DNA of 64,000 nucleotides, taken from NCBI RefSeq assembly GCF_012516375.2, contig NZ_CP051204.2:4402001-4466000 (forward strand). Reading direction: 5' to 3'. This document shows, one piece after another, positions 1 to 8,957 of the stretch. Within the stretch, counting starts at the first letter, position 1; every line of letters begins with the position of its first letter. This DNA comes from Chitinophaga oryzae. Its GTDB lineage: Bacteria; Bacteroidota; Bacteroidia; Chitinophagales; Chitinophagaceae. The notes below the pieces were generated by a model. It searched no databases. It was given only the letters and a program-made list of their open reading frames with translations, and had not been told where the DNA came from. A program made the position numbers and the translations under genes.

Positions 1-441
1 CCCTGCCTGCTGTGCTCCCAGTATAGCCGCCTGTTGCAGGTCCGGGCAGGCTTTGGCCTGATCGTTCATCATCAGCCAGCTTACGCCACGGCCCAGGTAC
101 AGGTCCGGTTCTGAGGGCTTCAACGCCATTGCCGCCGTAAAATCGATAATGGATTGCTGCAGGTTTCTCTTGCGGTCACGTTCGTACACTCCCTTAAAAT
201 ACAGCAGCCGCTCATTTTTAGGGTATACCTGTACCAGCGTCTGAAAGAAACGGTCATTGTCTGCCATCTGCGGCCAGAGCTTCACAAAAAGTACCGCCAG
301 CGCTTCCCGTTTAGTGTTCTGCGTGATATACACCGGCGAAAAAGTACTGTCATTCAGAAAGGTGGTGACCGGCATATTCGTATAGTTCTCCCCGGTATAG
401 TGCGACTCCCACACAATGAGCTCCCCGGCTGCATCATCGTC
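1..441 (-). pseudogene. Out-of-frame continuation of the membrane glycosyltransferase-like gene, with TPR-like end (partial)
   Basis: On the minus strand an open frame of 147 codons runs from 441 to the left edge without a stop. It lies in a different frame from the C-terminal end of the gene at 354-1844. It reads naturally as that gene's continuation: [14 protein letters not shown] resembles the loop after the last membrane segments of GT-C-like proteins. The end, around SEPDLYLGRGVSWLMMND and ACPDLQQAAILG, has the TPR pattern. A TAA at 442-444 lies just upstream in this frame and there is no convincing start codon. I therefore read it as the severed 3' part of the upstream gene, split by a single-base indel near 440-450. 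It continues beyond the window. A sequencing error would give the same picture. Confidence 0.6.
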
Positions 442-1844
442 TTACTACGGGCGGATACCTCCCCGGTGAGCATTGTGTCATTAGGGTGGCGGCGGGCCGC
501 CCAGAAATACCAGGGGTGATTGCAATACACTTTGTGATTACGCAGCGGCCCTTCGCCCAGGAAGGCAGTCATAGCGTTCATGCCCCACCTTTCTTCATTA
601 CCATGGCTCGCAGGGTTTTCATAGTAAAGCGTAAACATCACCTGCCAGATCATCAGCGACGCAGCCGCGCCGTAAGGCGGACGGCTTTTTTTGAAAAACA
701 CCGGCAGCACCGCCAGCAGGCAGCAAACTACCAGTGCATTAAAAACCGTGTAGTCTTTTTTGTCAGGGTTGTATGTTTGCCTGAAATGCAACTCGTTGGT
801 AAAACACAGCCATGCTATGAGCACCACGAAGGCCACATATATCCACAGTTCCTGGCGGCCGGGAGGCCGGGGCGCTTTTTTGCCTTTGGCAACAGGCACA
901 TCGAACATTGCCCACCAGTGATTGAAGCCGTATACGCAGATCACCGCGGCAAACGGCGCCAGGGTGATCAGGTTGCGCAACGCTCCGCCGGACTGCCCCA
1001 GGTCCATGAACACGGCAAAACAAACATACACCAGAAAGCCAACGGTAAACTGCAGGAGGATAAAGTAGTCGGAGAACATCTTCTTTAAGTGCTCCAGGTA
1101 TCCCCATACAAAAAAGAAGAAAGCCACCGGCCCCAGCACATACACGTACTTACCGATGTGGTGCGTGAGACTGACGCGGTCATAACGGTTTTTCTTCTCC
1201 CCGCTGGCCAATACCTCCTGCACCAGCGCCAGCGGCTGACCGGTAAAAGCGTACAGGCCCAGCCACCACGCCACCAGCCCCGCTCCCAGCAATGGGATAT
1301 ACCGGTACATCCGTTGCTGCACCAACGGAAACAACCAGAAAGGCATAAACAGTACGCCTTCCGGGCGGGCCAGCGGCAGCAATCCTCCCACCAGCGCAAA
1401 CCAGCCAAACTGTTTACGACAGAAAAAAAAGATCCCCAGGCAGATTAAAAAAGAGGCCAACGGCTCCGTCATGGCATCTCTCGAAATACCAAACAAAAAT
1501 GTCTGGAACAACAGAAAAACCATGACGACGATCGCATTCGGCACACCCTTATATTTGAGTGCCTTGTACAGCAGGATACCCGATCCCGCTGTCATCAATA
1601 CCATGGTCACAACCGCGCCCATTCTGCCAAACAGCTGTGCCGGGAGGTAAAACAGTGCTACAAACAACGGCCTGTTCCAGGAAGAAAAAAACTGTTTCGG
1701 ATGATAGCGTGCGTCCTGTACGTTCAGGAAACGGCTGATGGCATCGTCGTCCCAGGTGTAGTTAGAGGACTGCGACCAAACCAGGGAGACCAGCACAAAC
1801 ACGAGCGCGCAGATCAGATAATCGTATTGTTGCCATTTTTTCAT
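354..1844 (-). CDS. Multi-pass membrane glycosyltransferase-like protein (GT-C type), C-terminus frameshifted
   Basis: The 496-residue protein has about ten hydrophobic segments. It starts with a short cytoplasmic stretch and a first membrane helix, then a loop with W-D-D-D ([10 protein letters not shown], about residues 30-39). Acidic residues in the first loop after helix 1 are typical of GT-C glycosyltransferases that use lipid-linked sugars. The specific substrate is unknown. The last ~30 residues (after GEVSAR) are basic, low-complexity and not family-like, whereas another frame continues with sensible sequence, so the gene appears frameshifted near 440-450. Its ATG overlaps the stop of the FAD oxidoreductase upstream (ATGA, 1841-1844), so the two are translationally coupled. 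The domain type is well supported; the family and substrate are inference. Confidence 0.6.
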   Translation of the reverse strand: MKKWQQYDYLICALVFVLVSLVWSQSSNYTWDDDAISRFLNVQDARYHPKQFFSSWNRPLFVALFYLPAQLFGRMGAVVTMVLMTAGSGILLYKALKYKGVPNAIVVMVFLLFQTFLFGISRDAMTEPLASFLICLGIFFFCRKQFGWFALVGGLLPLARPEGVLFMPFWLFPLVQQRMYRYIPLLGAGLVAWWLGLYAFTGQPLALVQEVLASGEKKNRYDRVSLTHHIGKYVYVLGPVAFFFFVWGYLEHLKKMFSDYFILLQFTVGFLVYVCFAVFMDLGQSGGALRNLITLAPFAAVICVYGFNHWWAMFDVPVAKGKKAPRPPGRQELWIYVAFVVLIAWLCFTNELHFRQTYNPDKKDYTVFNALVVCCLLAVLPVFFKKSRPPYGAAASLMIWQVMFTLYYENPASHGNEERWGMNAMTAFLGEGPLRNHKVYCNHPWYFWAARRHPNDTMLTGEVSARSKTMMQPGSSLCGSRTIPGRTIRICRSPPF

Positions 1845-3400
1845 ACCGCCTGTTTTTCTTCGTGATATTCCTGTTCTGTATTGATGTCCCAGATATTGTC
1901 CCTGCCGGCGATCCCCTGGATGATATTATCTACAGCCGTCATTGCTGTCAGCATAGAATGGTCTGCATTGTTGTATTTGTGCATACCGTTGCGGCCAACG
2001 AGATACAGGTTACTGATGGTATCTGTATAGGCCCTTAATTCATCGAACTGCTGATAAGTCCCAAAGTAAGCCGGATAGGTTTTCTTCATGCGTACGAGGG
2101 TGCTGTCGCGCACATGCTCCCGCCGGATAATGCCGATTTTCTCCAGTTCATCGATGCCAAAGTTAATAAAGCGCTGGTCATCCATACTCCAAAGGTCGTC
2201 CCCTTCGTTGCAGAAATACTCCAGTCCTATCCATACGCGATTGGGATCGTTGACCATAAAGGGGCTCCAGTTGTTGAAGATCTGTAACCGGCCTACTTTT
2301 ACGTCGCTTTCCTGTATATAGATCCAGTTGTCTTTTATGAGGCCGTGTTCCTGTTCTATGACCAGCTTGTCCAGCAGCAGGCCTACCGTTACAAAATCGC
2401 GGTATTCCAGGCCGGCGGCAATATCGCGCACCCGTTGCGGTACCGGCCCGTCCATAGCCGCTACCAGGTCTTTTACGGGCATGGTAGAAAAATAGTAGTC
2501 GCCCTGAAAATGCTGCGTGGCGGTATCTACGCCGGCTACCCGGCCTTCTTTCATGCGGATGCCTTTCACTTCCTGGTGCAGGTGTATTTCCCCGCCCATG
2601 GCCTTGATCCGCTCCGCCACTTCCTCCCAGAGCTGCCCGGGGCCGAACTTGGGATACAAAAAACGCTCTATCAGGCTTGTTTCGGTTTGTTTCTGATGGA
2701 TATCCGCCGGTGCTTTGGAGGCCGTCAGCTTCTGCAGGGCATGCCGGATGGTTTTGGACACCGAGAGTTTTTTGATCCGCTGATGTCCCCATGCGGCATC
2801 TATTTCATGGCAGGGCTTTCCCCACACCTTCTCCGTATAGTCTTTGAAGAATGTTTTATACAGCACTTTCCCGAAGCGTTTGATAAAAAAATCTTCCAGC
2901 GTTTTTTCGGCTTTCCGGTAGAAAACACGGGTATACCCGTACGAAATCATGATCCTGCATAGCCGGAACAGGCCCAGCTTTGAGATGGTGCTCACAGACA
3001 GGGTGAGCGGGTACAGGAACAGCTTGCGCTGGTAATAGATCCTGGACAACCGGTCCCGGATGAGCATGACCAGGTCGGGATGCTGCGGGGCCTGCTGTTT
3101 GGCTGCCATCTTCAGTGTTCGTTCTTTTTGCTGATAGGCAATGCGTACCTGTTCAGCCGGAGCGCCGATAGGCATCACCTGCAGCCACCAGTCCATTACC
3201 CGGTCTGACTTGGAAAAGAAACGATGGCCGCCGATGTCGATGCGGTTGCCTTTGTAGCGGACTGTCTTTGAAATACCGCCAATATCGCCGGACATTTCGA
3301 GAATGACAGGTTTAATGTCTGTACGGGTAAGCAGTTCATAGGCCGCTGTCAGTCCTGCCGGACCTGCGCCGATGATAATCGCTGTTTTTTTGTCTGTCAT
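1841..3400 (-). CDS. NAD(P)/FAD-dependent oxidoreductase (protoporphyrinogen oxidase / UDP-galactopyranose mutase-like)
   Basis: The 519-residue protein begins with a textbook FAD-binding Rossmann motif ([17 protein letters not shown], about residues 8-24). A second glycine-rich FAD motif follows ([10 protein letters not shown], then [10 protein letters not shown]). The C-terminal part contains [18 protein letters not shown], the usual flavin-contacting end of amine-oxidase-like folds. Proteins of this kind sit next to polysaccharide glycosyltransferases in many bacteria, and their reaction is mostly unknown. Here it overlaps the membrane glycosyltransferase-like gene by 4 bases, suggesting joint work on a lipid-linked or surface sugar. 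No signal peptide is seen, so it is probably cytoplasmic. Confidence 0.75.
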   Translation of the reverse strand: MTDKKTAIIIGAGPAGLTAAYELLTRTDIKPVILEMSGDIGGISKTVRYKGNRIDIGGHRFFSKSDRVMDWWLQVMPIGAPAEQVRIAYQQKERTLKMAAKQQAPQHPDLVMLIRDRLSRIYYQRKLFLYPLTLSVSTISKLGLFRLCRIMISYGYTRVFYRKAEKTLEDFFIKRFGKVLYKTFFKDYTEKVWGKPCHEIDAAWGHQRIKKLSVSKTIRHALQKLTASKAPADIHQKQTETSLIERFLYPKFGPGQLWEEVAERIKAMGGEIHLHQEVKGIRMKEGRVAGVDTATQHFQGDYYFSTMPVKDLVAAMDGPVPQRVRDIAAGLEYRDFVTVGLLLDKLVIEQEHGLIKDNWIYIQESDVKVGRLQIFNNWSPFMVNDPNRVWIGLEYFCNEGDDLWSMDDQRFINFGIDELEKIGIIRREHVRDSTLVRMKKTYPAYFGTYQQFDELRAYTDTISNLYLVGRNGMHKYNNADHSMLTAMTAVDNIIQGIAGRDNIWDINTEQEYHEEKQAV

Positions 3401-3563
3401 GGCGGAAATAGCTAAGCGGAACCGTCACTTTCTCTCAGCACTATTTCTGTTGACAAACGGCAGGCATCTCCCTAAAAATTTAATGGTCACCACTAACAGG
3501 TACCATGGTAAGAAAAGGAGCCTGACAGCAGCTTTCCAGCATAGTATAGCATAATAAAAAGCA

Positions 3564-3650
3564 CGTTCCATCATTATAAAATATTCGTGATACAGCCTGC
3601 GCGGGGCTAATAATGTTAACTAACTGCCACTAATACACGATGATGGAACG
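3564..3650. repeat. 11-bp perfect inverted repeat, arms 65 bases apart
   Basis: The left arm CGTTCCATCAT (3564-3574) is the exact reverse complement of the right arm ATGATGGAACG (3640-3650). The arms are too far apart for a simple terminator. A paired operator upstream of the FAD oxidoreductase is possible, but chance cannot be excluded. Confidence 0.3.
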
Positions 3651-3668
3651 ATACCCTTATGGGGAGGC

Positions 3669-3694
3669 AAAAAAAATCCGGGAAATTTCCCGGA
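3669..3694 (-). terminator. Rho-independent terminator
   Basis: A perfect 18-base palindrome TCCGGGAAATTTCCCGGA (3677-3694) is followed on the minus strand by eight U residues (3669-3676). It lies a few bases past the stop of the minus-strand gene at 3703-4377. Confidence 0.8.
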
Positions 3695-3702
3695 CCAGTT
3701 TT

Positions 3703-4377
3703 TTATGAGAGGGTGCCATTGAGGCTGGCGAGCCGGTGTAGTTCGTCGAACGTGGCGACGATCGTGCTGCCGTTATAGGTGGCCGATAATTCCCTGTCTT
3801 TCGATGTCACCCGGAAAGCTTTGGCGTTCAGGTAGCTGGTCAGTGCCAGTTGATGGTCCATTTCAAAAAGGGAGATCAGCTGCGGGAAAACGGTCAGCAC
3901 CCGTTGCGGGCTGTCGGTGCGCGTTTTGTCGATCACGTCGCTCTGGATGGTCACCAGTAAGGCGCCGCTGCCATAGTCGGCCACGTAATAGGCGCTGGCG
4001 CCAAACATACCGGATGCAATCAACCCGATATAATGTACATCGTTCACAGCACCCTCGAACTGGCTGGTGGTGAATAAGGGCACCTGGTGCGCTTCACCGT
4101 AGGCTTTCAGTTGTAAGGCTTGCTGCAGCAGGTTTTCCGGGATATTGGACTGGGTATTGGCCCAACCCCAGAGGAAGGTTTCAGACGAATGGGAGAAAGT
4201 GCCCAGTATCTGGATGGGGAATGTCAGGTGATCGCCGAAACTGATGGTGCCTTCATTGAGATCGGCGTTCCAGTTGTTGTCGCCGATGATGGCGGACAGG
4301 TCGTTCTGTTTATCCAGTGCAATACCGCCGTATTGTGCGATTAGGTCCTTCGCGGACAGGGCTGTTGAATCAGACAT
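3703..4377 (-). CDS. DUF6882-like protein of unknown function
   Basis: The 224-residue soluble protein has no signal peptide or membrane segment. A central FLWGWANTQSNIP (about residues 68-80) and the overall layout recall the DUF6882 family, where a W-x-W-x-N stretch is common. That assignment is from memory and tentative. The N-terminal part (GDNNWNADLNEGTISFGDHLTFPIQILGT, given here only as landmarks around residues 30-60) looks like a beta-rich domain. The gene stands alone: its neighbours are on the other strand or separated by ~300 bases, and it has its own terminator directly downstream. No function can be named. Confidence 0.6.
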   Translation of the reverse strand: MSDSTALSAKDLIAQYGGIALDKQNDLSAIIGDNNWNADLNEGTISFGDHLTFPIQILGTFSHSSETFLWGWANTQSNIPENLLQQALQLKAYGEAHQVPLFTTSQFEGAVNDVHYIGLIASGMFGASAYYVADYGSGALLVTIQSDVIDKTRTDSPQRVLTVFPQLISLFEMDHQLALTSYLNAKAFRVTSKDRELSATYNGSTIVATFDELHRLASLNGTLS

Positions 4378-4470
4378 ATTACTTCATTTTTACTATTGGC
4401 GGTCAAGTTACGTTATTTGAAGGACTTACTTCCTATCTTCGCGGCGTAGCATTTTAACAATAAGAAAACC

Positions 4471-4965
4471 ATGCAACCTGAAGTAACCCTTCGCCGTATT
4501 ACTGTAAACAACGTAGAAGACATCTGCGATTTAAGCAAAACCCTCAGTCCCGCGCAACGCAACAAGGTAGCCGACAATGGCGAATCCATTGCCGTAGCGC
4601 ACTATTCCGAAGACGCCTGGTTCAGGGCCATCTATGCCGGTGAAGAACCTGTGGGCTTCATCATGCTGCATACCGCCGCCGACTGGAGCGACGGCCTCGA
4701 TTTCCCCGGCATGTTCCTCTGGCGTTTTATGATCGCCGGCCCCGAACAGGGAAAAGGATATGGCAGAAAGGCCATCGGCCTTGTGTTGCGCAACCTCGCC
4801 GCCCGTAAGATTTACGAGCTATATACCAGCTGTGGCGAGGGAGAAGCCAGCCCGCTGGAATTCTACCAGCGCCTGGGCTTTACGGCTACCGGCGTCTATT
4901 ATGACGATGAAGCGGAGCTGAAACTCACCTTCACCGACGCCACCGTGGAGCAACTGTTAAGCTGA
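4471..4965 (+). CDS. GNAT family N-acetyltransferase (diamine/spermidine acetyltransferase-like)
   Basis: The 164-residue protein has the GNAT fold. The acetyl-CoA pyrophosphate-binding motif Q-x-x-G-x-G is seen in GPEQGKGYGRKAIG (about residues 90-103), and the late helix EFYQRLGFTATGVYYDDEAEL ends the domain. The N-terminal half (VTLRRITVNNVEDICDL) and DAWFRAIYAGEEPVGFIML resemble the polyamine acetyltransferase branch (BltD/PaiA-like). The acceptor substrate is not certain. The stop lies inside the end of the convergent DinB-like gene (9-base overlap). Confidence 0.8.
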   Translation: MQPEVTLRRITVNNVEDICDLSKTLSPAQRNKVADNGESIAVAHYSEDAWFRAIYAGEEPVGFIMLHTAADWSDGLDFPGMFLWRFMIAGPEQGKGYGRKAIGLVLRNLAARKIYELYTSCGEGEASPLEFYQRLGFTATGVYYDDEAELKLTFTDATVEQLLS

Positions 4966-5469
4966 AAGCAGCTTTTCCCGGATCCCCGCGAGGTGATGAT
5001 CATCATGTTCTGCCACGAAATAAGCCAGGTCGATGACGCGCATCGGCGTTTTTAAACGGGGATGCAACGCGGTGTTGTTCATCTGCGTATCGTTCAGCGC
5101 CTGTAACTTTTTCACCAGCAACGCCCGTTGCTCCCGGAATTGCCGCAGCAGTTCAGGGAGCGCGGTGGCGTTATGGTTGGCCTGATGCGTACGTTGGTTG
5201 GTGAGATCTGCCACGCGCAGCTCCTGCTGCCCGTTGGCAAAATCGTCGAAGCGGCCGGACCATAACGGTTCCATATCCGAAAGATGTCCTGCCTCTTCCT
5301 GCGCCGACCACTGGTCGCCGGACTTGTGTACCAGCGCCGCTTCTGCAGCGCCGCGGGTCAGTTCTTCCAGTCTTGCAGGCGTACCCGCGAGGCGTTCAAT
5401 GATGTCGGGCATAACGCCGTTGTCTGTAATGGCCGGAAACGACCGGTCAAACCATGCTGTCCTTTTCAT
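4957..5469 (-). CDS. DinB-like (DinB_2) putative metal-dependent protein
   Basis: The 170-residue protein is predicted to form the four-helix DinB/YfiT bundle. The likely metal-binding histidines are in [11 protein letters not shown] (about residue 62) and in the C-terminal [15 protein letters not shown] (about residues 152-163), the classic H-x-x-x-H spacing. Family members include thiol-dependent transferases and many uncharacterised stress proteins, so no reaction is assigned. It is coupled to the acetyltransferase upstream by a 4-base ATGA overlap (5466-5469), which suggests co-expression. Confidence 0.8.
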   Translation of the reverse strand: MKRTAWFDRSFPAITDNGVMPDIIERLAGTPARLEELTRGAAEAALVHKSGDQWSAQEEAGHLSDMEPLWSGRFDDFANGQQELRVADLTNQRTHQANHNATALPELLRQFREQRALLVKKLQALNDTQMNNTALHPRLKTPMRVIDLAYFVAEHDDHHLAGIREKLLSA

Positions 5470-6107
5470 CGTGACTGCGATTTATAAAAATTATACAATG
5501 TTTTGATATCGCTGCTGCAAAGCAATGGCATCGCCGCTTTCAGCATATCGTCGGGCCAGTTCCACCATTCCATTTCCAGCAACCGCGCGATGTCTTCTTC
5601 CGGGAAACGTTTCCGTATCTCTTTGCCCGGGTTACCGCCCATAACGCTGTAAGGCGCCACGTCTTTGGTGATCAGCGCCCTGCTGCCGATGATAGCGCCG
5701 TGACCAATTTTAACGCCCGGCATCACCACCGCTTCCGTGCCGATCCACACATCGTTGCCGATGACCGTATCGCCGGCCGGCCGGAAACCATCGATACTGC
5801 CTTCAAAGGCCGCTACTTCCGGCATATAAAAAAACGGGAAACTGGATACCCAGTCGTGCCGGTGCCCCTGATTGCCCGCCATGATAAACGCAGCGCCGCT
5901 GCCGATGGAACAATAACTTCCGATGATCAGCTTATCCACGTCTGTCCTGTCGGGCATCAGGTATTTGGCGCAATCATCAAATGAATGACCGTGATAATAC
6001 CCGGAGTAATAACTATAGGCGCCTACGATGATATTAGGATTTGTAACCTGTTCTGATAATAACTTGCCGCGGAATGGGCTTTCGAAATAATTTTCCATAC
6101 TGTTCAT
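5466..6107 (-). CDS. CatB/Vat-type O-acetyltransferase (hexapeptide repeat)
   Basis: The 213-residue length and sequence match type B chloramphenicol / streptogramin (Vat) acetyltransferases. It opens with [10 protein letters not shown], has [24 protein letters not shown] with the catalytic histidine region (about residues 72-95), and then hexapeptide repeats of a left-handed beta helix ([19 protein letters not shown]). It would transfer acetyl from acetyl-CoA to a hydroxyl of an antibiotic or other small molecule. The start may be the ATG three codons later (6098), which gives the usual family N-terminus. It shares an operon with the DinB-like gene. A resistance role is possible but not shown. 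Confidence 0.85.
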   Translation of the reverse strand: MNSMENYFESPFRGKLLSEQVTNPNIIVGAYSYYSGYYHGHSFDDCAKYLMPDRTDVDKLIIGSYCSIGSGAAFIMAGNQGHRHDWVSSFPFFYMPEVAAFEGSIDGFRPAGDTVIGNDVWIGTEAVVMPGVKIGHGAIIGSRALITKDVAPYSVMGGNPGKEIRKRFPEEDIARLLEMEWWNWPDDMLKAAMPLLCSSDIKTLYNFYKSQSR

Positions 6108-6173
6108 TTTTACATCGGGAACAGCAAGGTACGATTAGTTTACGGGCCGGCATGCAAGGGTACCGATATTTTA

Positions 6174-6198
6174 CGGCCCGGTAGCGACGACCGGGCCG
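6174..6198 (-). terminator. GC-rich hairpin, probable terminator
   Basis: A 9-base stem CGGCCCGGT/ACCGGGCCG with a 7-base loop lies 16 bases past the stop of the SnoaL-like gene. The following minus-strand sequence is only weakly U-rich, so termination may be partial. Confidence 0.5.
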
Positions 6199-6213
6199 GC
6201 TGTTGCGATGTGA

Positions 6214-6594
6214 TTATGCCTTCAGCGAGTCCAGCGCGCCGAAAGCATGGTCTATAACGATCTTCCAGTGGCCGTCTGCCTGCCGCTTCATCACTTCTAT
6301 TCCTTTGGCGCTGATCTTCACCTCTTCGCCATCGGTGATGCTCCATTCAGAGCGGCCTACGGCCACATCTCCCGTCTGCAGGCAATACACGGTTTTGATG
6401 GCCATCGTTCCCTTTACCGACAGGATAGACCTGACAGCTTCTTCAAACTGTTCTCTGCCGGATACCACCTTGCCCGGCTCCGGCACGATGATACCGTTAT
6501 AATCGTAGATGTTAAACACCGTATCTATGTTACCGGTGTTGAAAGCCGCTGCCAGTGCGGCGTGTACTTCTTCTGCCTTTTTAGGTAAGTTCAT
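6214..6594 (-). CDS. SnoaL-like / DUF4440 family protein (NTF2 fold)
   Basis: Using the ATG at 6594 the protein is 126 residues, normal for this family. A longer frame upstream reads as non-family sequence and runs into the previous gene. It opens with a helix (AEEVHAALAAAFNTGNIDTVFNIYD) and ends with the typical strands KGIEVMKRQADGHWKIVIDHA, the DUF4440 pattern. It may be a small-molecule-binding or isomerase-like protein. The substrate is unknown. It follows the PEP-mutase-family gene after 22 bases and is probably co-transcribed with it. Confidence 0.75.
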   Translation of the reverse strand: MNLPKKAEEVHAALAAAFNTGNIDTVFNIYDYNGIIVPEPGKVVSGREQFEEAVRSILSVKGTMAIKTVYCLQTGDVAVGRSEWSITDGEEVKISAKGIEVMKRQADGHWKIVIDHAFGALDSLKA

Positions 6595-6616
6595 ATGTCG
6601 TTTTTTTTTTGCGGGT

Positions 6617-7399
6617 TTAGATAAAAAGAGGTTCGAAACTGCCTGCGGTCGTGATAGCATCTGACAGCTGACCGACGCGGTCATAAACCTGGTTGTACAT
6701 GAAAGGCCCCATGCTGACACGTTTTACGCCGAGCTTTTCCAGCGTACGCAGTGCAGGAAGGCCGGGCACGCACATCACATTGAGCGGCAGGCTGGTGCTG
6801 CTTACGGCAGAGGCGATGGCCGCTTCTTCAGCGATACAGGGCAGGAAGATACCGTCTGCGCCCGATGCTTCGTATAACCGCAACCGTTGCAGGGTTTCCG
6901 CTTCCTTGTCCGCCACGTTGAGTAAGTAGGTATCACTGCGTACATTCAGGAAGAGATGGGCGCCGGCGGCTGTCAGCCTGTTACGGACAGCCTCCAGCGT
7001 GGCGGCGAAAGATGCTGCCGGCTGTAATACACGGCCTTCACCACCAATGATGGAATCTTCAATATTGATGCCTGCCACGCCAGCTTCGAGCAAACGGGAG
7101 ATATTGGCATAGATGGCATCCGGCGAATCGCCATAACCCATTTCAATATCAACGGACAAGGGTATACGCAGTACCGCTGTCATGCGGCGTACGAGGAACA
7201 GGTAATCATCAAAAGGCATTCCTTCTCCGTCTTCATACCCCAGGCTGGCAGCCACCGCCGCGCTGGAAGTACCTGCAGCCGGAAAACCTTTCTCCTGGAA
7301 ACGGCGGGCGCTCTCCGGGTTCCATACGTTGGGCAGCACAAACAATTGGTTGCCCTGATGCAGTTCTTTAAATGTGTTAAATACAGATGACATGACCAT
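6617..7399 (-). CDS. Isocitrate lyase / phosphoenolpyruvate mutase family protein
   Basis: The 260-residue TIM-barrel protein matches the PEP mutase/ICL superfamily. It has LPNVWNPESARRF near the N-terminus, the metal-site strand VDIEMGYGDSP (about residues 82-92) and GINIEDSIIGGEGRV (about residues 109-122). The strand order fits the non-ICL branch, which includes carboxyphosphonoenolpyruvate mutases and oxaloacetate decarboxylase-like enzymes. No neighbouring phosphonate genes are present, so phosphonate synthesis is unlikely. Translation may start at either of two near-adjacent ATGs (7399 or 7393). A TAGTTTTG -7 box lies about 38 bases upstream. Confidence 0.8.
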   Translation of the reverse strand: MVMSSVFNTFKELHQGNQLFVLPNVWNPESARRFQEKGFPAAGTSSAAVAASLGYEDGEGMPFDDYLFLVRRMTAVLRIPLSVDIEMGYGDSPDAIYANISRLLEAGVAGINIEDSIIGGEGRVLQPAASFAATLEAVRNRLTAAGAHLFLNVRSDTYLLNVADKEAETLQRLRLYEASGADGIFLPCIAEEAAIASAVSSTSLPLNVMCVPGLPALRTLEKLGVKRVSMGPFMYNQVYDRVGQLSDAITTAGSFEPLFI

Positions 7400-7436
7400 T
7401 TAGTTAAAAATGAGTAAATGTTGTTTGTTGATAACA

Positions 7437-7444
7437 CAAAACTA
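7437..7444 (-). promoter_or_regulatory. Probable Bacteroidota -7 promoter box
   Basis: The minus strand reads TAGTTTTG, matching the TAnnTTTG consensus, upstream of the PEP-mutase-family gene. The same element with the same flank (TAGTTTTGTGTT) occurs before the VOC gene near 10477. No clear -33 box is visible. Confidence 0.4.
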
Positions 7445-7485
7445 CTGCAGCAGGAAAGCGTGAAATTGTACAGATCGGAACTGTT

Positions 7486-8301
7486 TTAACTATTGGAAGA
7501 TGCCAGGGTTACAGGCGACTGTTCAGGCATATAGCCGGAAGGCGTAATACCGGTGAAGGATTTGAATTCCCGGATAAAGTGGGACTGATCGAAGTAGCCG
7601 CAATCATAGGCGATGGCGGTCAGCGGCGCCTCGTTGCGGATCACCAGTTGCAGACTGTTCTGGAAGCGGTGGATTTTACTGTATAATTTGGGAGTGAGGC
7701 CGGTATACTGAACAAATAGTTTCTGCAGATAACGGGAAGTAATGCCATAACGGGCCGCTACGTTCTCGATGTTGTCAAAAAATCCCGGCTGGCGGATTTC
7801 ATGCATGACATGGTCTACCATCGTGACTTTCGTATGCCTTTTTTCAGACCATGCCAGCTGACGCCAGAGGAAGTCTTCCAGCAGCGACAGCCGTTCCGTC
7901 CAGGACGGCGTTTCCTGCAGCCGTGCATGCAACGCGGTCACCGCTTTGCCCGACACATCGCGGAAATCACTGACCTGGTCATTGAACAGGTCTACTTTTT
8001 CAGGGAAAAAATAAGCGGCCGCATGGGGAAAGAAACGGACGCCCAGCATGGTGTTGCGGCCAACAGAACGCACGGGCAACGGTTTGGTGATCTGGCCCCA
8101 TAACTCTACCGGCGGCGTGGTCTTAAACCCGGCGCCACTGTCTGTTTGCCATGAACCGGCACCCAAATTGAAGATGATTTCCATGTTCCCGCTGGGGAAA
8201 ACAGTATCCTCAAATGCCGTTGCAGCATCTGATGCATAAGTGTAATAACACTTTACATACTGTTTCAGCCTGTCGCCCGGCTTTATTTCCTTGTATTCCA
8301 T
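7486..8301 (-). CDS. AraC family transcriptional regulator (DUF6597-type sensor domain)
   Basis: The 271-residue protein has a C-terminal AraC/XylS double helix-turn-helix. The first HTH is around NIENVAARYGITSRYLQKLF (about residues 178-198). The second is around AIAYDCGYFDQSHFIREF (about residues 229-247), followed by the usual G-I-T-P-S-G-Y ending. The N-terminal half has PSGNMEIIFNLGAG, typical of the DUF6597 sensor domain in this class. It lies divergent to a SnoaL-like gene at 8431 and directly upstream of the minus-strand PEP-mutase group, so either could be its target. No effector is evident. Confidence 0.85.
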   Translation of the reverse strand: MEYKEIKPGDRLKQYVKCYYTYASDAATAFEDTVFPSGNMEIIFNLGAGSWQTDSGAGFKTTPPVELWGQITKPLPVRSVGRNTMLGVRFFPHAAAYFFPEKVDLFNDQVSDFRDVSGKAVTALHARLQETPSWTERLSLLEDFLWRQLAWSEKRHTKVTMVDHVMHEIRQPGFFDNIENVAARYGITSRYLQKLFVQYTGLTPKLYSKIHRFQNSLQLVIRNEAPLTAIAYDCGYFDQSHFIREFKSFTGITPSGYMPEQSPVTLASSNS

Positions 8302-8344
8302 AGCCTTTGCAGGTACCGGAAGTTACAACAAATCCGGCCCGGGG

Positions 8345-8352
8345 CAAAAATA
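8345..8352 (-). promoter_or_regulatory. Probable -7 promoter box of the AraC gene
   Basis: The minus strand reads TATTTTTG (TAnnTTTG) 43 bases before the AraC start, in the divergent AraC/SnoaL intergenic region. Confidence 0.4.
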
Positions 8353-8430
8353 ATCTCCCTTCGCCGGCAGGAATTGTATAAAACGGAACAAAAATATTTT
8401 ATTTTCACTCTTCGACTTTAAAGACACACT

Positions 8431-8871
8431 ATGGAAACAGCTAACATTCTCCCGGTCATACAGGCGGTATTCAAAGGCGCCGATGCCCGGGACTGGCACA
8501 CGGTAGAACAGTCATTTGCGCCTGAAGTGGTGTATGATTACACTTCCATGGCCGGCGGACAGCCGCTCACCCTCACCCCTTCCGCCATTACAGACATGTG
8601 GAAACAATTTTTACCGGGATTCGACAAAACCGAGCACCGCATTTCCGACTTTATCTTCACCCAGGAAGGTGATAGTGTGACGGTACATTTCACCGGTCAT
8701 GCCACCCATACGATCGGTACCGCTGCCTGGATCGTGGAAGGGAACTATGAAACCAGGCTGGCCCTTAACGGGGACAAATGGCAGCTTACTTTTTTCAGGT
8801 TTAACCTGCAGCGCCAGGAGGGCGACCTGCAACTGCCGGCGCAGGCGCAGCAGCGTGCTGCAGTAAAATAA
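8431..8871 (+). CDS. SnoaL-like nuclear transport factor 2 family protein
   Basis: The 146-residue protein has the NTF2-like fold: an N-terminal helix pair (FKGADARDWHTVEQSF), the loop YTSMAGGQPLTLTPSAITDMWK and beta strands ending in NYETRLALNGDKWQLTFFRF. It is a stand-alone gene between the divergent AraC regulator and a membrane protein. The regulator next door may control it. No catalytic residue pattern lets me assign a reaction. Confidence 0.75.
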   Translation: METANILPVIQAVFKGADARDWHTVEQSFAPEVVYDYTSMAGGQPLTLTPSAITDMWKQFLPGFDKTEHRISDFIFTQEGDSVTVHFTGHATHTIGTAAWIVEGNYETRLALNGDKWQLTFFRFNLQRQEGDLQLPAQAQQRAAVK

Positions 8872-8878
8872 CAGGCAG

Positions 8879-8906
8879 TATAAGTCCGCGTTAACGCGGA
8901 CTTATA
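8879..8906 (+). terminator. 28-base perfect palindrome, probable terminator
   Basis: TATAAGTCCGCG, TTAA, then the exact complement forms a 12-base stem 8 bases after the SnoaL-like stop. It is followed by an A/T-rich stretch without a clean U run. Confidence 0.6.
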
Positions 8907-8957
8907 ATTAAATTTGACGTGGATTCGTTAACTTGCCCTTCCCTGATACCGCACTCC

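Larger units (their letters stand above)
3401..3702. other. Intergenic region with an 11-bp inverted repeat and a terminator
   Basis: No credible gene is seen in these ~300 bases. They hold the upstream region of the FAD oxidoreductase, a perfect 11-base inverted repeat (3564-3574 and 3640-3650) and, at the right end, the terminator of the DUF6882-like gene. Confidence 0.5.

Noticed and set aside
3401..3702. Small plus-strand gene (about 60 codons) before 3554
   Set aside because: It overlaps the start of the FAD oxidoreductase, shows no family-like sequence and has no clear ribosome site.
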